DNA of 64,000 bases from Stenotrophomonas nitritireducens (GTDB taxonomy: Bacteria; Pseudomonadota; Gammaproteobacteria; Xanthomonadales; Xanthomonadaceae): assembly GCF_001700965.1 (NCBI RefSeq), contig NZ_CP016756.1, positions 2,346,501 through 2,410,500 of the forward strand, written 5' to 3'. The notes under the pieces were generated by a model. It was given only the letters and a program-made list of their open reading frames with translations, was not told where the DNA came from and made no database searches. Positions 52,052-61,714 of this stretch are shown in pieces. The position numbers were made by a program, and so were the translations under genes. Each line of letters begins with the position of its first letter. Within the stretch, counting starts at the first letter, position 1.

Positions 52052-52915
52052 TCAGGTGGCGTCAGGCAATTCCGCGATGAAGTCGCGAATCATTGCGGCG
52101 ACCGCTTCGGCCTGGTCCATGTGCACGTGGTGATGGCCGGGCAGGGTGTGCAGGCGGCCGTCGCGCAGCAGCGCTGCACGCTGGCTGCGTTCGGGTTCCG
52201 GAAAGTAGGCCTGGGCCGGCGTGGCGTAGATCACCTGCGCCGGGCAGAGGATGGCGCTGACCACATCGCAGACCTGTTCCTCGGTCATGCGGATGGCGGT
52301 GGGCAGCATCAGCCGTGGATCGCTGCGCCAGCTCCAGCCTCCGTCGACGGGTTTGACCCCGCGTTCGACCAGCAGCCGCGCCGAGCCCTCGCTGAGCTGG
52401 TTGACCATCATCCGCGCGCGTACCGGTGCGCTCAGGTCGGGAAAGACCCGCAGCTGCTTGGCATCCAGCTTCAGCATTGCGTCCACATAGGTGCGCAGGC
52501 GCTGCACGGTTTCCCCGGCCGGTGCGGTCAGCCCGCCCAGCGCTTCGATCGACACCAATGCCTGCACCCGGTCTGCGGCCACCGCCGCCACCAGGCTGGC
52601 AATCGCCGCGCCCATCGAGTGGCCGAGCAGCACGAAGCGGTCCCAGCCCAGCGCATCGGCGATGGCCAGGGTCTGCACGATGGCCTGCGGCGTGGTGTAA
52701 GGCGTGGTCAGCGGCAGGTGGTCGCTGTAGCCGTGGCCGGGCAGATCGACCATCACCAGGTCCAGCGTGGGCAACTGCGCGGCCAGTGGCAGAAAGCTGG
52801 CCGCGTTGTCGAGCCAGCCGTGCAGGGCGAGTACCTTCAGGCCAGCGGGGTTGCCGGCACGCAGGCCGGCGATGCGCACACCGTCGAGCTGCAGTTCAAA
52901 CGGGGTTGCCTTCAT
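52052..52915 (-). CDS. Alpha/beta-hydrolase
   Basis: 287 residues, cytosolic. The oxyanion HGW ([12 protein letters not shown]), nucleophile elbow GHSMGA, and late His (PGHHHVHMD) are all visible, with Asp likely near ILCPAQVIY. It belongs to the broad esterase/epoxide-hydrolase-like group; the substrate is unknown. Its ATG overlaps the hemH stop (ATGA), so it is cotranslated with ferrochelatase. Confidence 0.9.
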   Translation of the reverse strand: MKATPFELQLDGVRIAGLRAGNPAGLKVLALHGWLDNAASFLPLAAQLPTLDLVMVDLPGHGYSDHLPLTTPYTTPQAIVQTLAIADALGWDRFVLLGHSMGAAIASLVAAVAADRVQALVSIEALGGLTAPAGETVQRLRTYVDAMLKLDAKQLRVFPDLSAPVRARMMVNQLSEGSARLLVERGVKPVDGGWSWRSDPRLMLPTAIRMTEEQVCDVVSAILCPAQVIYATPAQAYFPEPERSQRAALLRDGRLHTLPGHHHVHMDQAEAVAAMIRDFIAELPDAT

Positions 52916-53874
52916 GCCGGCTGTGCCGACGCCAGCGCCGCCAGCGCGGCGGCATGTGCGGTGCTGTCATTGAGGCAGGGGATGTAACGCATGCGTGCGC
53001 CGCGCGCGGCCAGGGTTTCGGTAAAGCCGATCTGCACTTCTTCCAGGGTTTCCAGACAGTCGGTGGCAAAGCCCGGGCAGACCACGTCCAGGGTCTGGAT
53101 GCCGCTCTCCGCCAGTTCCCACAGGCGCGGTTCGGCATAGGGTTGCAACCAGCGTTCGCGGCCGAAGCGCGATTGATAGGTGAGCTCCCACTCGCTGCTG
53201 GCCAGTCCCAGGGCGGTGGCGATGGCCTGGGCGCTGGCGGCGCAGCGCTGCGGATAGGGGTCACCGGCATCGGCCACGCGTTGCGGGATGCCGTGGAAGG
53301 AGAACACCAGCTTGCCGCCACGGCCGTGCTGCGCCCAGTAGTCGGCAATGGAGGCGGCGACGGCGGCCACCCAGCGCGGGTCTTCGGCGTAGTCGCGGAT
53401 GGTCTGCACCAGCACCTTCGGATTGCGCGCCTGCCATTGCTGCACGCGGTCTTCGATGGAGGCGGTGGTGGTGGTCGAGTATTGCGGGTAGAGCGGCAGT
53501 ACCACGATCCGCTGCATGCCTTCGGCGGCCAGGGCGTCCAGTGCTTTCAACAGGGCCGGTTCGCCGTAGCGCATCGCCTCGCGCACCCGCCAGTGCGGCA
53601 GTTGCTGCTGCATGGCTTGCGCCAGGCGGCGGCTGTAGACCGCCAGCGGCGAGCCTTCCGGCAGCCACACCTGCGCGTACTTCTGTGCCGAGCGGCCGCT
53701 GCGCAGCGGCAGGATCAGCCCGTACAGCAGCGGCTTCCACAGGATGGCGGGGATCGACACCACGCGCGGGTCGCTGAGAAATTCGGCCAGATAGCGCCGC
53801 ACCGCAGGAGCGGTCGGGGTCTCGGGCGTGCCTAGATTGACCGCGAGCAGCGCGGTAGTGGGTGCGTCGGACAT
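52912..53874 (-). CDS. hemH: Ferrochelatase
   Basis: 320 residues. The N-terminal [12 protein letters not shown], catalytic His in [11 protein letters not shown] and acidic site [15 protein letters not shown] are intact. It inserts Fe2+ into protoporphyrin IX to form haem. No Fe-S cysteine cluster is seen at the C-terminus. It is first in a two-gene unit with the hydrolase. Confidence 0.96.
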   Translation of the reverse strand: MSDAPTTALLAVNLGTPETPTAPAVRRYLAEFLSDPRVVSIPAILWKPLLYGLILPLRSGRSAQKYAQVWLPEGSPLAVYSRRLAQAMQQQLPHWRVREAMRYGEPALLKALDALAAEGMQRIVVLPLYPQYSTTTTASIEDRVQQWQARNPKVLVQTIRDYAEDPRWVAAVAASIADYWAQHGRGGKLVFSFHGIPQRVADAGDPYPQRCAASAQAIATALGLASSEWELTYQSRFGRERWLQPYAEPRLWELAESGIQTLDVVCPGFATDCLETLEEVQIGFTETLAARGARMRYIPCLNDSTAHAAALAALASAQPA

Positions 53875-53909
53875 CCGGGCATTTTCGCAGGTATGCGCGC
53901 AGAAGGGAG

Positions 53910-54003
53910 GTAGTGCCGAGCCATGCTCGGCAGGGGGCTTTACCGGCCAAGGCCAAAAGCCACCCCTCCCCAGCCCTCCCCTTGGCTTCGCCAAAGGGAG
54001 GGG
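53910..54003. repeat. SMAG arm and CCCTCCCC repeat
   Basis: GTAGTGCCGAGCCATGCTCG begins at 53911; CTCCCCTTGGCTTCGCCAAA lies within 53964-54003. No gene is visible in 53875-54106. Confidence 0.7.
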
Positions 54004-54106
54004 GCGGTTCCTGCATATCCGCCCCCATTCCCCCTCTATTCATAGCCGCACTACTAATTTCAGGCACTTGCGCTATCTTCCTACGCATCGACCTACGGAG
54101 TTACCC

Positions 54107-55015
54107 ATGCGCCGCCTGCCGTGCCTTGTTCTGCTGCTGTCCGCGAGCCTGTTGTCCACCACTGCCGTGGCCGGTCCGCAGGAAGATCAGCGCGCCCGCA
54201 ATGCGGTGCGGGTGCTCAATGAAATCCAGGACATCCCCGAGCAGGCCATTCCTGACAAGCTGCTCGATGAAGGCCGCGCCATCATCGTCATTCCGGACAC
54301 GATCAAGGCCGGGCTGGTGCTGGGCGGGCGCCGTGGTCATGGCCTGATGTCGGTGAAAACAGCCGATGGCAGCTGGTCCAATCCCGTATTCATCAAGCTC
54401 ACCGGCGGCAGCATCGGCTTCCAGGCCGGCGTGCAGTCCTCCGACGTGATCCTGGTGTTCCGCAACGATCGCAGCCTGGACAACATCGTCAACGGCAAGT
54501 TCACCCTGGGTGCCGATGCCGGCGTCGCTGCCGGCCCGGTCGGTCGCAGCGCGGCGGCGGCCACCGATGGCCAGCTCAAGGCTGAAATCTGGTCCTGGTC
54601 GCGTGCCCGTGGCCTGTTTGCCGGCGTGGCGCTGGACGGCGCGGCCCTGCAGATCGACGATGCCGCCAATCTGGATGCCTACGGCCAGAACACCACGCCG
54701 CGCATGATCCTGGAAGGACGCCTGACGACCGCGCCGTCGTCCGATGTGGTCGCCTTCCGCGACCGCCTGGAAGAATCCACCTATGCCGCGCGTGAAAAGC
54801 GCGGCACGCAGGGCAGCGCGGCGCCGGTTGCAGCCAGTGCCGCGCGCAGCGATGCAGTCAGTGTTCAGGCTCCGGCCGCCGCCACGGCCGTCGGCAGCGA
54901 CACCGCGACCACCGCGCCGTTGCAGCACGTGCCAGCCGAACCCGCGCCACAGCAGGGCTTTCAGCCGGTTTCGGAAGGTGAAATCCGGACCGAAAGCCTG
55001 GACGGCGGCAACTGA
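54107..55015 (+). CDS. Exported SYLF/YSC84-domain lipid-binding protein
   Basis: 302 residues. A signal peptide ends AVAG. The SYLF domain (about 30-215) shows IPDKLLDEGRAIIVIPDTIKAG, LVLGGRRGHGLMSVK and the closing SRARGLFAGVALDGAALQID. The C-terminal 80 residues are Ala/Pro/Ser-rich and look disordered. Relatives bind phosphoinositides or other lipids; the bacterial role is unknown. It lies 74 bp before tatA and is probably a separate transcript. Confidence 0.9.
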   Translation: MRRLPCLVLLLSASLLSTTAVAGPQEDQRARNAVRVLNEIQDIPEQAIPDKLLDEGRAIIVIPDTIKAGLVLGGRRGHGLMSVKTADGSWSNPVFIKLTGGSIGFQAGVQSSDVILVFRNDRSLDNIVNGKFTLGADAGVAAGPVGRSAAAATDGQLKAEIWSWSRARGLFAGVALDGAALQIDDAANLDAYGQNTTPRMILEGRLTTAPSSDVVAFRDRLEESTYAAREKRGTQGSAAPVAASAARSDAVSVQAPAAATAVGSDTATTAPLQHVPAEPAPQQGFQPVSEGEIRTESLDGGN

Positions 55016-55089
55016 CCTTTGGCATAGCGATCAGGCAATACCTTGTGCGCTATGCTCAACAACCTCCACATAGATAACGCGAGCAGATC

Positions 55090-55317
55090 ATGGGCAGTTT
55101 CAGCATCTGGCACTGGTTGGTCGTGCTGGTCATCGTGCTGCTGGTGTTTGGCACCAAGCGGTTGACGAGCGGCGCCAAGGATCTGGGCAGTGCGGTCAAA
55201 GAGTTCAAGAAGGGCATGCGTGACGAGGACAAGCCGGCTGCACAGCTGAGCGACGAATCGCGCGATGCCGACAAGAGCGCCGAAAAGCAGGCCGAGCACG
55301 AGCGCGACGCGCGCTGA
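55090..55317 (+). CDS. tatA: Sec-independent translocase TatA
   Basis: 75 residues. One short N-terminal helix ([15 protein letters not shown]) is followed by the FGTKRL hinge and an amphipathic helix ([16 protein letters not shown]), then a charged tail. It forms the pore of the twin-arginine export system. It is first in tatABC. Confidence 0.97.
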   Translation: MGSFSIWHWLVVLVIVLLVFGTKRLTSGAKDLGSAVKEFKKGMRDEDKPAAQLSDESRDADKSAEKQAEHERDAR

Positions 55318-55332
55318 TTCCGGGCGCACGAC

Positions 55333-55842
55333 GTGTTTGATATCGGCTTCAGCGAACTGCTGCTGATCGCAGTGGTGGCCTTGGTGGTCCTCGGCCCGGA
55401 ACGCCTGCCCAAGGCAGCGCGGTTTGCCGGGCTGTGGGTGCGCCGTGCGCGCAACCAATGGGATTCGGTCAAGCAGGAACTCGAGCGCGAGCTGCACGCC
55501 GAAGAGATCAAGCGCAACCTGCAGGATGTGCGCCAGTCGATGCAGCAGGCCGAGTCCGGGCTGCGTGATCAGGCCGGGCAGGTACGCGACGAGGCCGATG
55601 CGTTCAAGCGCGCGGTGGAGTTGCCCGAATCGGCTGCCGAGCGGGTGATCGAGCCGCGCACCCTCACTCCCGTGGTGGCGGATGAATCGGCCGCGCAGGC
55701 CGTGCAGCCGGTGGCTGCGCAACCCGCCGCCGGCAGTGACGAGGCCGCGCCCGGCGAGGCCGGGTTCAACCGCAGCATTCCGCTGGGCGATGTGCCGGCG
55801 CTGGATGGGCAATCGGCGGCCAGCCCGGAGCGGACCCCATGA
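55333..55842 (+). CDS. tatB: Sec-independent translocase TatB
   Basis: 169 residues from a GTG start ([26 protein letters not shown]). The helix, the conserved Glu (FSELL) and GPERLP hinge are typical. A long amphipathic helix (about 30-105) and an acidic disordered tail follow. With TatC it recognises RR signals. It overlaps tatC by ATGA. Confidence 0.97.
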   Translation: MFDIGFSELLLIAVVALVVLGPERLPKAARFAGLWVRRARNQWDSVKQELERELHAEEIKRNLQDVRQSMQQAESGLRDQAGQVRDEADAFKRAVELPESAAERVIEPRTLTPVVADESAAQAVQPVAAQPAAGSDEAAPGEAGFNRSIPLGDVPALDGQSAASPERTP

Positions 55843-56585
55843 GTGCGGATTTCAACGAAAGCAGCCTGATCGAGCACCTGATCGAACTGCGCTCGCGGGT
55901 GATGCGCGGGTTGCTCGGGCTGGGTGTGGTGCTGCTGGCGCTGATGCCGTTTTCGCGCACCCTGTACACCCATCTGGCCACGCCGCTGATCTCGCAGCTG
56001 CCGGCCGGGCAATCGATGATTGCCACCAACCCGGCCGGTGCGTTCTTCGCACCGCTGAAGCTGACCTTCTTCGCCGCCCTGTTCGTGGCCGTGCCGTGGC
56101 TGCTGTACCAGGCCTGGGCATTCGTCGCGCCGGGCCTGTACGCGCGTGAAAAGCGCCTGGCGGTGCCCTTGCTGGGCTCGGCGGTGGCGTTGTTCTACAT
56201 CGGTTGCGCATTCGCCTACTTCCTGGTGTTGCCGGCGGTCTTCCATTTCCTCACCACGTTCCGCCCGGAAGTGATCGCGATCACGCCGGACGCCAACGCC
56301 TACCTGGATTTCGTGCTGGCCATCTTCTTTGCCTTCGGTGCCAGCTTCGAGCTGCCGGTGGCGATGGTGATCCTGGTCCTGCTGGGCTGGGTGACGCCAC
56401 AGCAGCTGCGTGAGGGCCGCGGCTATGCGGTCGTCGGCATTTTCGTGCTGGCCGCGGTGCTGACCCCGCCGGATGTGGTGTCGCAGCTGATGCTGGCCAT
56501 TCCGATGTGTTTCCTTTACGAGCTGGGCATACACGCGGCGCGCTGGCTGCAGCCGCGCGACCAGGGCAAGACCGCCGCGCCCTGA
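55839..56585 (+). CDS. tatC: Sec-independent translocase TatC
   Basis: 248 residues with six helices. The N-terminal [15 protein letters not shown] and the [16 protein letters not shown] loop with FRPEVI are hallmarks. It is the signal-peptide receptor of the Tat pathway, which would export OpgD seen at 33 kb. Confidence 0.97.
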   Translation: MSADFNESSLIEHLIELRSRVMRGLLGLGVVLLALMPFSRTLYTHLATPLISQLPAGQSMIATNPAGAFFAPLKLTFFAALFVAVPWLLYQAWAFVAPGLYAREKRLAVPLLGSAVALFYIGCAFAYFLVLPAVFHFLTTFRPEVIAITPDANAYLDFVLAIFFAFGASFELPVAMVILVLLGWVTPQQLREGRGYAVVGIFVLAAVLTPPDVVSQLMLAIPMCFLYELGIHAARWLQPRDQGKTAAP

Positions 56586-56682
56586 ACCAGCGCAGGCAGG
56601 CAGCTGCCCGCAATCTGCGCTATTTTCCGTGAATAGAGGCCGCGCGGATGGCAGGCGTGGTGGCACCCCGGGGGACACCTGC

Positions 56683-59600
56683 ATGACGCAACAGAAAGAA
56701 AGCTGGATCAACAACGTGCCGCTGCTGACCAAGATGCTGGCGGCCTTCGGTCTGGTGTTCCTATGTTTCCTGGCCGCCAGCGTGGTCAGCTACCGCACCT
56801 CGGGGCAGGACGACGATGCACGCCGCCGCGAAGGCGTGCAGATCGAGGTGATCCGCCAGGTCGAGGACGCCATCCAGTCGGTGCGCATGCAGCAGATTGC
56901 GATCCGCAACTACCTGCTGGGCGACGGCGAGCGGCACCTGCAGACCATGAACCAGCAAGCCCAGCGCCGTGATGCGGCCTTGGCCGCGGCGCTGGTCGCC
57001 GCCGGTACCGGGCCGATGGCCGAGCGACTGCGGCGGGCGCAGCTGCAGGCACGCGATTGGGACAGCAGCGTCGCCTCGGTGCTGCGTCCGGCCATCACGG
57101 CGCAGCCGCTTGCCGCAGTGGACCAGCTGCATGCGCTCAGCAACGGTGGCCAGGGCAATGGGCTGGCCGAGGCGCTGGATGAAATCTACGACGCCGAAGT
57201 GACCCAACTGCTGAGCGACCGTGGCCAGATGAGCGACTGGATCGCCCGCGCACACCGGATTTCGCTGGTGCTGCTGGTGATGGGCTTCCTGATCATCATC
57301 GGTACCTTGTGGATGATCTCGCGCCTGGTGGTCAAGCCGATCAACCGCCTGACCGACAAGATGACGCGCCTGTCCAACGATGACCTGGACGTGGAGATCG
57401 ACAACCTGCAGCGCAAGGATGAGGTTGGCGAGATGGCGCGCGCGATGGACGTGTTCCGGCGCAACTCGCTGGCTGCGCGTGACGCCAACTGGGTCAAGTT
57501 CGGGGTCGGCGAAGTGGGCGCTGAACTGCAGACCGCGCAGACCCCGGACGAATACGCGCAGGCACTGGTGTCGCAGATCGCACCGCGTATCGATGCGCCG
57601 ATCGGTGTGTTCTTTGCCTGGGACGAAAAGCAGCAGAAGCTGCAGCTGCAGGGCAGTTATGGTTTCCAGCGACGCAAGCACCTGGGCCTGCAATACGGGC
57701 TGGGCGATGGCCTTATCGGCCAGGCTGCGCTGGAGCGCAAGCGCATCAGCGTGCAGCAGGTGCCGGATGAATTCTTCGGTGTGCACTCGGCATTGGGCGA
57801 GGCGCAGCCGCGCCATCTGCTGGCGGTGCCGCTGTTGTTGAAGGGGCGCCTGCTGGGGGTGTTCGAATTCGGCACCTTCGGCCATTTCAGTGCCACCCAG
57901 GAAGCCTTCATCGACAGCGTGCTGCCGACCGTGGCACTGGGCCTGGACAACATCCGCCGCGCCGAGGAAACCCAGCAGCTGCTGGATCACACCCGCGCCC
58001 AGGCCGAGGAGCTGCAGCGCTCGCAGGTGGCCTTGCAGACCCAGGAAGAAGAGCTGCGCGCCACCAACGAAGAGTTGCAGGGCAAGACCGTCGAACTGGA
58101 GGAGCAGGCCCAGCGCCTGTCCGCGTCCGAAGAAGAACTGCGCGTGCAGGCAGAAGAACTGCAGGCCTCCAACGAAGAGCTGCGGCAGAAGACCGAGGTG
58201 CTCAACGAGCAGAAGGACGTGCTGCAGGTATTGCAGCGTGAGACCGAATTCAAGGCGCAGGAGCTGGCGCGCGCCAGCCAGTACAAGACCGATTTCCTGG
58301 CCAACATGTCGCATGAGCTGCGCACGCCGCTCAACAGCTTGTTGATCCTGTCCAAGGAGCTGGCCGAGAACGAAAGCGGGCACCTGGACGTGGAGGAAGT
58401 GGAGGCCGCCGCGGTCATCCACGATTCCGGCTCCAATCTGCTGCGGCTGATCAACGACATCCTCGACCTGTCCAAGATCGAGGCCGGCAAGATGGACGTG
58501 CACCGCGAGGAAGTGAAGGTCGATGCCATCACCCGCGAGGTGACCCGTCACTTCCGCCACATGGCGATGGAAAACCGGCTGGAATTCTCCATCGATGTCG
58601 ATGCATCGATGCCCGAGGCACTGGTCACCGACCGTTCCAAGCTGCAGCAGGTGCTCAACAACCTGCTCGGCAACGCCTTCAAGTTCACCCGCGAAGGTTC
58701 GGTCACGCTGCGTCTGGCGATGGCCGATGCGGCCATGCTGACCCGCATCGGTGCCGCCAGCGACGAGCTGCATGTGGCGCTGACCGTGCGCGATACCGGC
58801 ATCGGCATTCCCGAAGAACGCCTGGAGTCGATTTTCGAGGCCTTCGAACAGGTCGATTCCAGCACCAGCCGCCATTACGGTGGCAGCGGGCTGGGCCTGG
58901 CTATCGCGCGGCGCCTGGCGCAGTTGCTTGGTGGCCAGCTCGTAGTCGACAGCGAGCAGGACAAGGGCAGCAGCTTCAGCCTGGTGCTGCCGCTGCTGTC
59001 GGCCGGCCTCACCAATGCCATGGCCGCCAGCCAGGCGGCCGGCGAATACCGCCCGGCGCCCACCCCGGGCCCGGCGCGGGTCGCCACCGCGCAGCTGATC
59101 GACTGGATTCCCGATGATCGCCACGCCATCGCCGCCGGCGAAACGGTGATCCTCACCGTCGAAGACGACCCGGCCTTCGCCCGCATTCTGGTCGACCTGA
59201 TCCGTCGCAAGGGCCACCGCGCACTTGCCGCCGCCGATGGCGAAAGCGGCCTGGAACTGGCGCGCCGCTACCGCCCCACCGGCATCCTGCTGGATGTGAT
59301 GTTGCCGGGCATGGACGGCTGGTCGGTGCTGCAGCATCTCAAGCATGATCCGGTCACCGCGGCCATCCCGGTGCACTTCATTTCCGCTGTGGATGAGGCC
59401 GCCAAGGGCGTGGCGCTGGGCGCGGTCGGTTACCTGACCAAGCCGGTGGACCGCAAGGCGCTGGTGGCCGCGTTCGACCACCTGCTGGATGTGGCCGGCA
59501 AGATCGTACGCAAGCTGCTGCTGGTGGACGACGACCCGGATTCGCGGCTGGCCTTGACCCGCCTGCTGCAGGCCGACAATGTCGACATCGATCAGGTCGC

Positions 59601-60285
59601 CTCGGGTGAGGAAGCGCTGGAGCGCATCGCCACCCACAGCTATGACTGCATCGTGCTGGACCTCAACCTCGGTGGCATCTCCGGCATCGAATTCCTGGAG
59701 AAGGCAGCGACGCTGGTGGCGGTGCCGCCGGTGGTGATCTATTCCGGCCAGGACCTGAGCCGCGAGGACAGCCTGAAGCTGCGCCAGTACACCGACAGCA
59801 TCGTGATCAAGGGCCAGCGTTCGCCCGAGCGCCTGCTCGACGAGGTGAGCCTGTTCCTGCACAGCATCGGCTCGCGCGGCGCCAATGCCACGCCGTCCGA
59901 CGACAACAATCTGGGCGGCCGCCAGGTGCTGCTGGTCGATGACGACATGCGCAATCTGTTTGCCCTGTCCAAGTCGCTGCGCGCGCGTGGAATGAACGTG
60001 TCGATGGCCCAGGACGGCTACAAGGCGCTGCAGCAGCTGCAGGAAAACCCGTCCATCGAGCTGGTGCTGATGGACATCATGATGCCGGGCATGGACGGCT
60101 ACGAAACCACCCGCGAGATCCGCAAGCTGCCCGAATGGAACAACCTGCCGATCATCGCGGTGACCGCCAAGGCCATGCATGGCGACCGCGACAAGTGCCT
60201 GGATGCCGGCGCCAATGATTACCTGACCAAACCGGTCGACCTGGACAAGCTGTTGTCGATGATGCGCGTATGGCTGCAAAAGTAG
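56683..60285 (+). CDS. Hybrid sensor histidine kinase with GAF and three receiver domains
   Basis: 1200 residues. Membrane helices at about 18-37 and 191-215 enclose a helical periplasmic sensor. HAMP (about 213-268), GAF (about 290-432), a Glu/Gln-rich coiled coil (about 435-530), HisKA with His544 (NMSHELRTPLNS) and an ATPase domain (about 620-770; GSGLGLAIARR) follow. Three receivers carry Asp871, Asp993 and Asp1131. It is a large cytosolic phosphorelay hub. It overlaps cheR by 16 bases. ATG at 56683 is chosen over an upstream in-frame ATG because helix 1 then sits at the usual distance. Confidence 0.93.
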   Translation: MTQQKESWINNVPLLTKMLAAFGLVFLCFLAASVVSYRTSGQDDDARRREGVQIEVIRQVEDAIQSVRMQQIAIRNYLLGDGERHLQTMNQQAQRRDAALAAALVAAGTGPMAERLRRAQLQARDWDSSVASVLRPAITAQPLAAVDQLHALSNGGQGNGLAEALDEIYDAEVTQLLSDRGQMSDWIARAHRISLVLLVMGFLIIIGTLWMISRLVVKPINRLTDKMTRLSNDDLDVEIDNLQRKDEVGEMARAMDVFRRNSLAARDANWVKFGVGEVGAELQTAQTPDEYAQALVSQIAPRIDAPIGVFFAWDEKQQKLQLQGSYGFQRRKHLGLQYGLGDGLIGQAALERKRISVQQVPDEFFGVHSALGEAQPRHLLAVPLLLKGRLLGVFEFGTFGHFSATQEAFIDSVLPTVALGLDNIRRAEETQQLLDHTRAQAEELQRSQVALQTQEEELRATNEELQGKTVELEEQAQRLSASEEELRVQAEELQASNEELRQKTEVLNEQKDVLQVLQRETEFKAQELARASQYKTDFLANMSHELRTPLNSLLILSKELAENESGHLDVEEVEAAAVIHDSGSNLLRLINDILDLSKIEAGKMDVHREEVKVDAITREVTRHFRHMAMENRLEFSIDVDASMPEALVTDRSKLQQVLNNLLGNAFKFTREGSVTLRLAMADAAMLTRIGAASDELHVALTVRDTGIGIPEERLESIFEAFEQVDSSTSRHYGGSGLGLAIARRLAQLLGGQLVVDSEQDKGSSFSLVLPLLSAGLTNAMAASQAAGEYRPAPTPGPARVATAQLIDWIPDDRHAIAAGETVILTVEDDPAFARILVDLIRRKGHRALAAADGESGLELARRYRPTGILLDVMLPGMDGWSVLQHLKHDPVTAAIPVHFISAVDEAAKGVALGAVGYLTKPVDRKALVAAFDHLLDVAGKIVRKLLLVDDDPDSRLALTRLLQADNVDIDQVASGEEALERIATHSYDCIVLDLNLGGISGIEFLEKAATLVAVPPVVIYSGQDLSREDSLKLRQYTDSIVIKGQRSPERLLDEVSLFLHSIGSRGANATPSDDNNLGGRQVLLVDDDMRNLFALSKSLRARGMNVSMAQDGYKALQQLQENPSIELVLMDIMMPGMDGYETTREIRKLPEWNNLPIIAVTAKAMHGDRDKCLDAGANDYLTKPVDLDKLLSMMRVWLQK

Positions 60286-61136
60286 CGCCCACCACCGCCC
60301 CGACCAGCCGTGACGAGGTGGACGACATCGAGGTGGATGCCTTCATCCACGCCATGTCGCGCCGCCACGGTTACGACTTCAGCGGCTACGCGCCGTCGTC
60401 GCTGAAGCGGCGCGTGCTGCAGCTGGTGCAGACCCTGGACGTGGCCCATGTCGGCGAGCTGACCGCGCGCGTGCTGCGTGACGACGAGATGGTGCCGCAG
60501 GTGATCGCCAAGCTGTCGGTGCCGGTGTCGGAGATGTTCCGCAACCCGGCGGTGTTCCGCAAACTGCGCGACGAAGTCTTCCCGGTGCTGGCCTCCTACC
60601 CGCAGATCAACATCTGGCAGGCCGGCTGCGCGCACGGGCAGGAGGTCTATTCGCTGGCCATCCTGCTCAAGGAAGCCGGCTTGTACGACCGCTGCCAGAT
60701 CTACGCCACCGATTTCAGCGACGAAGCCCTGGCCAAGGCGCAGGAAGGCATTTTTCCGATCCGTGATGCAAGGCTGTATTCGGAGAACTACCTGGCCGCC
60801 GGTGGCCGCCACACGTTGTCCGACTATTACCATGCCCGCTACGACTTCATGAAGCTGGATGCACGCTTGAAGGAACGGGTCACCTTTGCCAACCACAACC
60901 TGGTCTGCGACGGGGTCTTCTGCGAGGCGCAGCTGATCCTGTGCCGCAACGTGCTGATCTATTTTTCCGACGCGCTGCAGGACCGGGTGCTGGGCCTGTT
61001 CCGCAACAGCCTCAGCCGCGGTGGTTTCCTGTGCCTGGGCAACCGCGAGTCGATCCGGTTTGCCCCCAGTGCGCGTGATTTCGCCCCGATCGACGCCGAG
61101 CTGCGGCTGTACCGCAATACCGCGGGGCTGCTTTGA
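60270..61136 (+). CDS. CheR-type protein methyltransferase
   Basis: 288 residues. The CheR N-terminal helical domain (FIHAMSRRHGYDFSGYAPSSLKRRV) precedes the SAM-binding fold with INIWQAGCAHGQEVYSLAI and a later ILCRNVLIYF motif. It methylates glutamates from S-adenosylmethionine. It is located between the hybrid kinase and CheB, without CheA or a receptor gene nearby. The target may be the kinase's own Glu-rich coiled coil (inference). Confidence 0.93.
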   Translation: MAAKVAPTTAPTSRDEVDDIEVDAFIHAMSRRHGYDFSGYAPSSLKRRVLQLVQTLDVAHVGELTARVLRDDEMVPQVIAKLSVPVSEMFRNPAVFRKLRDEVFPVLASYPQINIWQAGCAHGQEVYSLAILLKEAGLYDRCQIYATDFSDEALAKAQEGIFPIRDARLYSENYLAAGGRHTLSDYYHARYDFMKLDARLKERVTFANHNLVCDGVFCEAQLILCRNVLIYFSDALQDRVLGLFRNSLSRGGFLCLGNRESIRFAPSARDFAPIDAELRLYRNTAGLL

Positions 61137-61714
61137 GAACCGCTTCCGGGCTGCCACCACAGGCAATTGTGGTTGGCTGCTCGGCCGGCGGGCTGGCGGC
61201 CCTGCATCAACTGTTGGGCGGGCTTTCGGGCCCGCTGCCGGTGCCGATGGTGCTGGTCTGCCACAGCGGTTCGGAAGACATGCGGGTGTTCTGCGAGCTG
61301 CTGGCCAGCCGCAGCGGGTTGGCGGTCAGCGAGGCCGAAGAACGCCAGCAACCGGAACCTCATCACATTTACGTGGCGCCCTCCGGCTATCATCTGCTGC
61401 TTGAACGGACCGGCCGTTTCGCGCTGAGCGTGGATCCCAGGGTGGCGTTTTCGCGCCCGTCGATCGATGTGCTGTTTGAATCCGCCGCCGAAGTATGGGG
61501 GGAACACCTCATCGCGGTGCTGCTGACCGGTGCCAACTCCGATGGCGCCGAGGGCTGTGCGCGGGTGCGCAGGGGCGGTGGTACGGTCATCGTGCAGGAC
61601 CCCCATACCGCGCAGGTCCCGGTGATGCCGCGCGCCGCGCTGCAGCTTGGCGGTGCCGATCATTGCCTGCCGTTGCCTGATATTTCCCTTTTGCTGGAAG
61701 CCTTATGTTCGTAG
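61133..61714 (+). CDS. CheB-type methylesterase domain, TTG start
   Basis: 193 residues, only the esterase domain; no receiver. Catalytic Ser17 (VVGCSAGG), His44 (VCHSGSED) and Asp137 (TGANSDGAEG) correspond to the CheB triad. The TTG at 61133 overlaps the cheR stop (TTGA), and the frame offers no better start. Without a receiver it is not controlled by CheA in the usual way. It also overlaps the next gene by 10 bases. Confidence 0.9.
   Translation: MRTASGLPPQAIVVGCSAGGLAALHQLLGGLSGPLPVPMVLVCHSGSEDMRVFCELLASRSGLAVSEAEERQQPEPHHIYVAPSGYHLLLERTGRFALSVDPRVAFSRPSIDVLFESAAEVWGEHLIAVLLTGANSDGAEGCARVRRGGGTVIVQDPHTAQVPVMPRAALQLGGADHCLPLPDISLLLEALCS

Noticed and set aside
56761..60279. 1172-codon open frame antisense to the hybrid kinase
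   Set aside because: Its product is His/Gln/Val-rich without domains, while the + strand encodes GAF, HisKA, ATPase and three receivers in order.
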